Origin: Melampsora larici-populina 98AG31
Taxonomy: Eukaryota > Basidiomycota > Pucciniomycetes > Pucciniales > Melampsoraceae
Assembly: GCF_000204055.1 (NCBI RefSeq)
Contig: NW_006768767.1
Location: 911,547 to 975,546, forward strand
Reading direction: 5' to 3'
DNA: 64,000 bases
How positions within the stretch are numbered: position 1 is the first letter of the stretch; every line of letters starts with the position of its first letter. Shown piece by piece: positions 56,772-64,000 of the stretch. A program made the translations under genes and the position numbers. Under the pieces are notes generated by a model, which saw only the letters and a list, made by a program, of their open reading frames with translations, searched no databases and had not been told where the DNA came from.

Positions 56772-59700
56772 ACGCAGATATTCTAGCCGCATGTTTTGTA
56801 CACGTAACGTGCGACACATCATTTTCAATTCACCAATTGTAGATCCATCTGCCAAAAGGATTCTCACATGTAGTTCCCGAGGTACATCCTCGGGTTAATC
56901 CCCGACATCCCAGCTCGGGTTAATCCCCGAGCCGAGAGAGGGATTCACCGCACATCCGCATATTCGCGAATAAGAGGGATGATCCCTCGCTTGGAAGTAT
57001 AATCAGTGAAATCGGGTGGATTCATTATCAAGTGAAATAATAAAGTAGTGAGACGGAGGAAAGAGATTCGTGGTTACAAGTGATTTACCATGGAAAGGAG
57101 TTGCGGAAACCAACGCGCTGCCGCCGGAGACAAACTCGTGTACAGATCGGTAGAGCCGGTCACGGTCTAATGATAAAAAGGAGTTTAAGAGATGACAAGT
57201 AGTGCTATAGAAGTGGAAGACTGTTAAACGAGTGACAATAGGAAAAAGGAGAATCTATGTTGTACGTAGGAAGATGATAGGGATATTTAATAGAACAAGC
57301 AAGGTTGAGGAACGTGGCCTCACCATCGGTGTTGTTTTTGCTGCTTACCTTTTTTGTACAAGTCGCGCAACAAGCGGTATGATGCCGTCACACTTTGCTC
57401 TGCCGCGTGTAACTGTTCTGCAGTATGTAGACCACGGAGTCGAGCCCGTTTGGCGGCGGTGTCAAATGCTACGATGCCGTGGGCGGAGCGGAACAATTGA
57501 GTGATGGAGTGGTCTTTGTTGAATGACGCGAGTTCCGGGTGTATGGCATCTTCCACTGAGTTCGGAGATTTGGCGTTGTTGTACATGGAAGGTGTTTGTG
57601 AAGGTGTAAGAGTTGTTTGCGAGTTATAACTCATTTGGATACCCTGACTGATTCCTTGCCACGATGAGTATTGGGTACTTGCGTGATGTTCAGTCTTGGG
57701 AAAGTAAACACTGATGATTGGGTCAGTAAAAAGCGCTTCAGCGTTGGCTAGTTCAGAACTCACGGTGGTGCACTGGGTCCAGCACTCGGTGTCCTTGCCA
57801 CTGCAGGAGGTGGCTGATGTGGAATTGCCTGTTCTTCGTGAGCGCGCATTAAGTTGGAGACCTGTGATAGACTGTAAAACGGTTGGTTGACACCGTGGCC
57901 GACTTGAGGGGTGTATGTGTCATATCTGACCTGAACAGTGGGGGATTGAGTCCGTTGGGGGAGTGTTTGAGCGAGCGGTTGATGTTGGCGTGGAGGCTGA
58001 GGAACTGTGGGGTTCAGTGTCACGCCTGGGTCATCGTGGGCACAAAGTAAGCTGGAGAGCTGAGACAACGTGCAGAAATCGGGTGACGCGACACTGGTGT
58101 TTACCGTGTGCTGAGGGAGTAAGCGATTTGTAGGATGAGGCGAGCTCATGTAAGTATCGGCTTGATATTTGTGGTTCGTGGTGTGTTGATTAAATTGAAG
58201 TTCGGGGGGGAACACTGGGTTTACATGTGGCTGCGCCGGTGGGTTGTTAGGGTTTGGAAGCTGGCGGTTAGGTAGAGCGGGATTTAAGAGCTCTATGTAG
58301 TATGGAGGGTAGCTCAGCGAGTCCGTGGTGGATCCGTGGTGATAATAGGAAGTCGTGTTACGCATGTTTGGGATGGCAGGTGGACCCGGTGGTGGTCCCA
58401 TAGTGGTGTTATACGTGTCCATTGCGTGTGAAGTCGTCGGGTAGGCTGGTGAGAATCGACCAGGTTGAAGAACGCTGTGTTGCGATAACGAGGGTGGCGA
58501 AGGGTGTGCATTGTAGTAGGGCGTAGACTGCGTAGGTGGGTCATGGTTCTGTACATGGTGGGTGTTTGGGAAAGGTTGTGGTGATGGAGGAGTGATTCCC
58601 GTTGGGGCGGTGGAGTGGCGGTAATGGTAGTCGTACGAATTAGCGCTTTTGTAATGCCTATTTTTTGAAAGCTGGCTGCCAGTTTGGTGGTAAAAGCTAG
58701 GAACGACGGGAGGTGGTGGTAACGGGGACAAGGTGATATGTCTGGAAGGGGGCCGAATGATAGGAGCCAGTGAAGTGTTGGGGAGGCCTGGTCTAGAACG
58801 GGCGTGAGGAAGGGAGGGTTGTCGAAGTGGGCTAGCGGGAGGCGTTTTGGAGTGGTTAGCCGATAAGGAATGAGATGACGTGGAATTGGAAGGCGTGAGC
58901 AAGATGGGTGGTGGAGTAGTAGCAGACTGGAGTTCCTCGTCAGGGGGCTCCAATGCACGTTGTGGCGGTAGGGGGCTGATGCCATCGTCGACTTCGGCGA
59001 GAGCCTCTTCACAAATGGTTAAGCCTTTTTGACGTGCGAGGATATACATGTGCTTACATGCAGAGTTGGTCTGCGTGAAGTGAGGACAAGTACAGTTATT
59101 GACCGATCCTGCTTGGCCGTTGGCCTTTGGAGTCGTCGTGATGGTGTAGCGGATTCGTGGTCTAGTAAGTGAACCCATGCTAAACTGTAGTGGCCGTCAG
59201 TATGTTAGGTGTTCCTTAGTTGATGGTCTGGGACTTACTTGAGAGTTGCCGACGGGTGAAATCAGGCATAGCAAGTTATCCAAATCTTCGTCGGTGTACG
59301 AGTCAGCCAAGCCTTTTGCTATGTTTTGGAATTTGTTGCAGCGTTGTGGTCGGAAACCCAAAGTTGTCGTTAGTAACTGTTGACGATAGTTGGGTTCCAT
59401 GTCTTCGGTGAGGACGTGCAAAAGTTCGTCTGGCCGGCAGAGTTTCAAGCGGTCTAAGAAGTTGCATTTCAATGTGCGATGATAGGATTCGTTATAATTG
59501 TTCGTGTGAGTTCCTTGGACGGGAACGTCACGCTCGGCGACCATGCAGTGTGGAGCATTGCGGACCCATTGTTTCTCGAAGGATTGGACGAAAGCGGGAT
59601 AAGAAGTTTTATTACGGCGTTGGAAGTCGATCCAGGCATCCTTCCAATACTGTGCGTAAATGATACTCATCGCTTCCTGATGAAGTTGCACAGCTGGCCC

Positions 59701-62184
59701 CTGCGGGGCCTGGAGTAGATTGTCAGCGAGGTCATGGTTGGGTTTGGAAGGATTGCTTACACTGATACAAGCACGGGCTCTGATGGCCCACGATACGTGG
59801 AATGTACACCAGAAATGTTTCGGGGGTTTACGGCTTTTAGCGTACGTGGTCTTGATTGCGCTTTGGAATTGTAAAGCGCAATCGGTCATGAATGCCGCGG
59901 GGAGTACGCCAACTTCGTCCTTAAGCCATGTGAGGAATCGAGTAATTGTTTCCCTGTTGGTCATATTAAGTCAACGACGTCCGGGAGTAGGTTAATGATG
60001 TGAGCTTACGTGCGTTCGTCGGATGTTAGAAACCAAGCGACAGGGACGCCACTCCCGGTAACGGGATTCCGAATGATAAGTGTAAGTAGTGTGAGGTGGA
60101 CCGTAGGCCACTCCGGGATGTCGCTGCTGACGTTGTGGGTAGAGTCGAAGCATATGACGCCTTTACCGTGAAGGAGCAGCTGTTGACGCTGCCAAGGGGA
60201 GACGAGTCCGATTTGAATGCGTTTGTATGCTGGCCGGACTTCATTCATGACGGAGTAACCTCTTTCGCTCAGCCGTGCCATCCACTTCATCAAGGACGGT
60301 ATGAGTATCGGGTCGAGGCGCTGGATGCCTTGAGCGGCTTTGCGAATGACATTACGGAAGTCTGAATAAGTAACTCGGAGCGCTTCTGGAATGACCGAAA
60401 GTGGTTGAACCTCATCCTGTGGAAATGCGGCATTGCTGTTAGAATCGAATGGAAATATTGGAAAAGGAAAAACGTACCGGGAAAAGGTCAGGACAACGCA
60501 AGAGACGTTGAATGGTTCGCCAAGAGACTCCTTCCAATATTCGAGTGTTCAGCCAAGATTTAACTACTTCGGGCATGCGCATGTTGCGCATGTCTTTGAT
60601 AGAATAGGGATTGTGATTGGCGTGTTCCCAAAACCATTCGAATTCTATGTCGCCGGTAGCAATGGTCTTTCGAAGAATAAACTTAGCTGGGCATTGAACT
60701 TTGATAGAGCCAGAAGATTGGCGAGTGAGATCAGTCAAAGTCTTCTTGATTTGGGTACATGGGTTGCCAGAGGCGTTGCAGTTGAAGATGTGAGTCCATT
60801 CGTGTAGGCGTTTGGGGCCACGCTTGCTGGATGATGGGGGTTCTGGTGCTATGATTTCGCCGGAAGGTAAATGTAAAATGCCGTTGTTTCGGCGTCCCTT
60901 GCTGACCCATTTGGCGGAAGTGCACATGGCAAAGATCAAATCGTCTTCGATGCCTGGTGTCTTTGGTAGGGTAATCCGGAGAGGTTTTCGGTCACCAAAG
61001 TCTGGAGGGGACCGCGACACGTCGCGGACGTAGCGAAGAGACGAAGGGTTGAAATCAAAGCCTGGTGTCGGCGGCGCTAGATAGGCGAGTGGCAGTGGAA
61101 CGAAGTCGTAGATATCAATGCAGCGAGGATAAATGTCAAGGCCACTGCGAATCTGATGATTATGGCGAGTCCGTGGTTTGTTAGCTAGCTGCAGGTAGTC
61201 GCCGGCAGGCCGGGACCGGGCGGTTTGGCGTGGTTTGTGAGGTTGCATCGGTTGACAAATCAGAAAGTAAGAGCAGTTCAGTGAGGCAAAGGAATGACGA
61301 AGTCAAAGTTGGGCCACTCAAGGATGCAGTCCGGCGGCAATGACTTTGTCGTAACAACGCGGCTCAGCATTTGCTTGGAAAGACGCATTTTGCAAGGATT
61401 TGCGAAGTCAATCGTCAGCATTTCATCGACGATGAGCGTGATTGCGGCTCATGGAACCGGATCCTTGCAATTTGCACATCCCCGTCGTTCATGTGGAACA
61501 ATGATTGGCAGGTGGGCGCATTTGCGAGGGAATGCGAGACGCTTTCGCGGAGCGTACCGGGAAAATTTATGTTTTGTGAAAATTAGCAGTCATCAAGTCA
61601 TAGATGTGAGGTATTCACCGAGAACACATCTTTCCGTTCAACAGGCGATTATCCATAATTCAACTCTGCCTCCTCGTTGAAGCGCGATGCGCCATTACAA
61701 TCCGAGTATCCCTCACACGAGAGGCACCGTTTGAAGGCTGAGTGGGAGACAGGCAGCGCCGATGTCACTCCGGCAACTTGTTCATGGCACGTTCATTGGT
61801 GTCAATCAGTGTGACGCATAAGTCCCATTCTTCAGCGTTGGGAACCGAATGTGACGACCTCATTCACTCGCAATCATCCGGCTCAGCTGAGTGACTTTGC
61901 CGGTAGAGCATTTTGTAGCGCATGGCTGAACCCCCGCTCCGCGGGGCTCGCATATCGCTTCAGTCCGGTTACGTGCGGCCCCGATCCCCTGCGTTTGATT
62001 TGGCCTCGGGTTGCGGGATTTGCACTCACGCAGTCAACGTGAATTATCCGCGTCGATGCAAATTTATTCATTTCCATTCTGCCGCTTTCGGCCACAAACT
62101 CTCTTTTGGATTATTCTCTCTCGATGATCAATACAGAGATTTGCGTTAGTTGTTTTGAAACATGCGGCTAGAATAGTGTCAGGG
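56772..62184 (-). mobile_element. SWIM-type Mutator-like element (MULE-2), apparently intact
   Basis: TATTCTAGCCGCATGTTT near the left end (about 56779-56796) is inverted near the right end (about 62156-62175). An identical 11-bp string CACTTTTCAGC lies at 56761-56771 and 62185-62195, within the 9-11 bp duplication range of MULEs. The terminal inverted repeats are short. The 5.4 kb interior carries one multi-exon transposase on the minus strand and GC-rich non-coding flanks. Confidence 0.75.
57320..61248 (-). CDS. MULE-2 transposase (DDE, SWIM finger)
   Basis: Five exons on the minus strand splice in frame: 61248-60478, 60416-60010, 59953-59239, 59184-57764 and 57710-57320. The protein exceeds 1200 aa. 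It starts with a Pro-rich leader and a region with FNCNASGNPCTQI and VQCPAKFILRK, probably the zinc-binding N-terminal domain. The catalytic core has Asp in KGVICFDSTHNVS, Asp in AAFMTDCALQFQSAI and Glu in THTNNYNESYHRTLK, with WCTFHVSWAI between them. A SWIM finger (NNCTCPHFTQTNSACKHMY) follows at the start of exon 4. The last ~450 residues are Pro/Ser/Thr/His-rich and without domain. The end is uncertain, because GTAAGC in the last exon could be another donor. No stop or frameshift was seen in any exon, unlike MULE-1. Confidence 0.85.
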
Positions 62185-62195
62185 CACTTTTCAGC

Positions 62196-63104
62196 TCGAA
62201 GCGTCTCATTTCCCACAGCGCTCGGCCAAAACGAATCGGGAATTTGACAACAACCTTCTGGCGGAATAAATTCAGGCCACACACACCATGACCAAACATT
62301 ATCCATCATGTTTTTTACTATAAACTTGATGTTGAAGATGAATTCCGCAATGCATAAAACTAATCAAGAAAAAACCCACACCGAATATATGGTGAGGCCA
62401 AAGAATCGAAATTCAAGTGGTGGATTTGTACTTATTACAACTGTGTCCTCTGCTTTATGAAATCGAGCATCAACCTCATGGCCAACCTGCAGATAACATG
62501 GGATAGCATAGGATAAACATAGCGTCCGTTGCTGGAGAAGACTGGGAATGGACTAATGTATATTGACTGTATTTTAGTGCAAGCCTTGAGTGCAAAATCT
62601 ATGCGATTGTCACATGCGAGGGCCTGACAGCCTGCTTGGCTTCGCCAGCGCCCCCCGTGAGGCTTCGTGAGGTTGACATATCATGGAACAGGGCCTCCTG
62701 TCATGAATGAAGCAAGACATCCCGGGACCAAAAGGAACAAAATCTAATGTCCAACCGTGCGGCGTGAATGTGATTTGAGGGGTTCCGCCGGAGGCAAAAC
62801 TACAAAAGTCTTTCGGAGCACTCAATAAAACTCAAGCTTCACGTCCTCGTCGGCTCTCAGCTCTAGTCATCTCAAGTTAGTTGACGAAACGAAATTCGAT
62901 TGCATGTACCTTGTGAGCGTTGCAGCTATATATCCTTCAGAAAACTTGAGACCCTTCGCTGATCACTGCCGTGCTCAGCACAATCCGTGACGCCCTCTCC
63001 ATGACGCCCTCTGAACTTGCTGACATGAACCTGTTTCCATCTTTCACAGCACTTTGACACTTGATCTAATTTGCTGTAAACCACGGTGCTGGAAAAAAAT
63101 AAAG
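62196..63104. other. Upstream region of the terminal gene
   Basis: No gene was recognised. A TATATA at 62927-62932, about 175 bp before the ATG at 63105, could serve as TATA box. Confidence 0.35.
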
Positions 63105-63988
63105 ATGGCCTCTAGTCTGGCAGTGGCAGGATCAGCAACAAATGATACCTCGCCAGAAGCGAACCCGTTTAGGACGTTACTCAAGATTGCTGTGAGTGAT
63201 GCTTTGGAGCTGAGAGTTGATGACATTGGTTCCGTGTCCTCTCAACTAAATTCCTGCTGTCCGCATACAACGCAACAGAATACGGCTATCAACCCCCAAT
63301 TCCCACCTTGGGCTTTAGCCATCTTGCTCTTATTCGCCATCTTGAGAGGTATACTGATACTTATATGTATAACAATCATGGTGATACCGCTAATAAAGGG
63401 TCCCGCGAGCCGAAAAAAACATCTGTGTCTTTTCCGCCGCATCTATGCACAACCGGGTGAGTCATCCACAGAAAATAGACCTTTGACTGAGACCGATTTT
63501 GACATACATCCTGATTTATCTTGGGCAGAGAGCGGCATTCCCTATGTGGTCCCCAGTCGGTCATATTTCATTGCCGTATGTGAGCTCTGCTCAAGCGTGT
63601 TATACTTGTTCGCGGCTTGTGAAAACTACACGGTAAGTGCTCAACCCCTGAAGCTGCCTCGCGTCAGGTATATAATCATTGATCTGCTCTACAATCGACG
63701 ATCCAAAGACTTACAGACATTCAGGGTTACGAAAGGCCGATACTGGATGGTATCTTACTCTTTGGTCAGTTCTATCGGTAGATATAATGACAGTAGCCAG
63801 TACTTTCATCCTGACTTGTGACTGACTTACCTGATGTCTTCCAGGTACGGTTTGGCGTGAGTTTGGGTTGCCCTGCGTACAATGATGACTTTCATAGATC
63901 CCCACTGCTTACATCTGTGCAATTCTACATCGCAAAACCTTCAGATGGCTTCCGTAAGCCAGCATCAAAGCTACAGAAGATGTTTTGA
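63105..63988 (+). CDS. Membrane protein of unknown family (may run past the window)
   Basis: Exon 1, 63105-63764, and exon 2, 63845-63988, join across an 80-bp GT-AG intron and give 267 aa if translation ends at TGA 63986-63988. A GTAAGC at 63953 could start another intron, so the gene may continue beyond the window. The sequence begins MASSLAVAGSATNDTSPEAN and has no N-terminal signal peptide. One long hydrophobic stretch (about residues 65-95, WALAILLLFAILRG then ILILICITIMVIPL) and a second weaker one (about 148-168, IAVCELCSSVLYLFAA) suggest an integral membrane protein. I do not recognise the family; lineage-specific multi-pass proteins are common in rusts. The start at 63105 is the first ATG of the frame, after an upstream TTG-only extension. 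Confidence 0.55.
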
Positions 63989-64000
63989 TACTTACTTACA

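Noticed and set aside
57760..59012. Second minus-strand frame (232 codons) overlapping the MULE-2 transposase tail
   Set aside because: It is a Pro/Thr/His-rich shadow of the low-complexity transposase C-terminus in another frame.
1..64000. CRISPR arrays, bacterial operons, rRNA
   Set aside because: No regularly spaced identical repeats or rRNA motifs were found, and the gene structure is eukaryotic throughout.

Overview
The window looks like nuclear DNA of a basidiomycete, most likely a rust fungus (Pucciniales). This is inferred from AT-rich sequence, genes split by many short GT-AG introns, fungus-specific genes such as MDM12 and a C2-domain phosphatidylserine decarboxylase, and a very heavy load of cut-and-paste and DIRS-type elements. 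The species cannot be fixed from sequence alone. No rRNA, credible tRNA, CRISPR or operon was seen.

The conserved single-copy genes lie in the first 36 kb. They are the electron-transfer flavoprotein beta subunit (4.6-5.7 kb, +), splicing factor AAR2 (6.3-7.7 kb, -), MDM12 (11-12 kb, -) divergent from a 16-exon M1 aminopeptidase (12.2-16.3 kb, +), mitochondrial phenylalanyl-tRNA synthetase (22.4-24.1 kb, -), a two-exon small secreted protein (27.3-27.7 kb, -), a C2-type phosphatidylserine decarboxylase (29.1-33.9 kb, -) and mitochondrial ISA1 (35.0-35.9 kb, -). Four of these serve mitochondria or mitochondrial membranes, but they are ordinary neighbours rather than a cluster. Broken host gene pieces lie between them: a histone H3 tail, a truncated Mo25/Hym1 gene, the first ~87 codons of CDC37 and a piece of an alpha/beta hydrolase.

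The elements between genes are mostly non-autonomous MULE-type foldback elements. Many have target-site duplications that can be read directly: 9 bp around 3100-3776, 10495-10857, 16617-17227 and 20103-21253. The 20103-21253 element carries the hydrolase fragment and sits inside a larger inverted-repeat structure (about 19090-21637) that holds the CDC37 fragment.

From 36.7 kb on the window is almost all transposon. A decayed minus-strand DIRS-like retrotransposon (36.7-42.1 kb) is split by a 3.2 kb FAR1-type MULE (37218-40440), whose right terminal repeat is itself split by a MITE (39999-40353). Another MITE (40673-41029) sits in the same relic. A better preserved plus-strand DIRS-like copy (about 50.4-55.5 kb) has a capsid-like ORF, reverse transcriptase, RNase H and tyrosine recombinase, with frameshifts and a 266 bp MITE in the RNase H end. 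A second MULE (56772-62184) keeps open exons, a DDE triad, a SWIM finger and an identical 11 bp flanking duplication, so it looks like the youngest large insertion. The window ends in a multi-exon membrane protein gene (63105-63988) with no recognised family.

Several disabling changes in the relics fit CpG to TpG/CpA decay (CGA to TGA stops, Arg to Cys or His at catalytic sites), which suggests methylation-driven decay.
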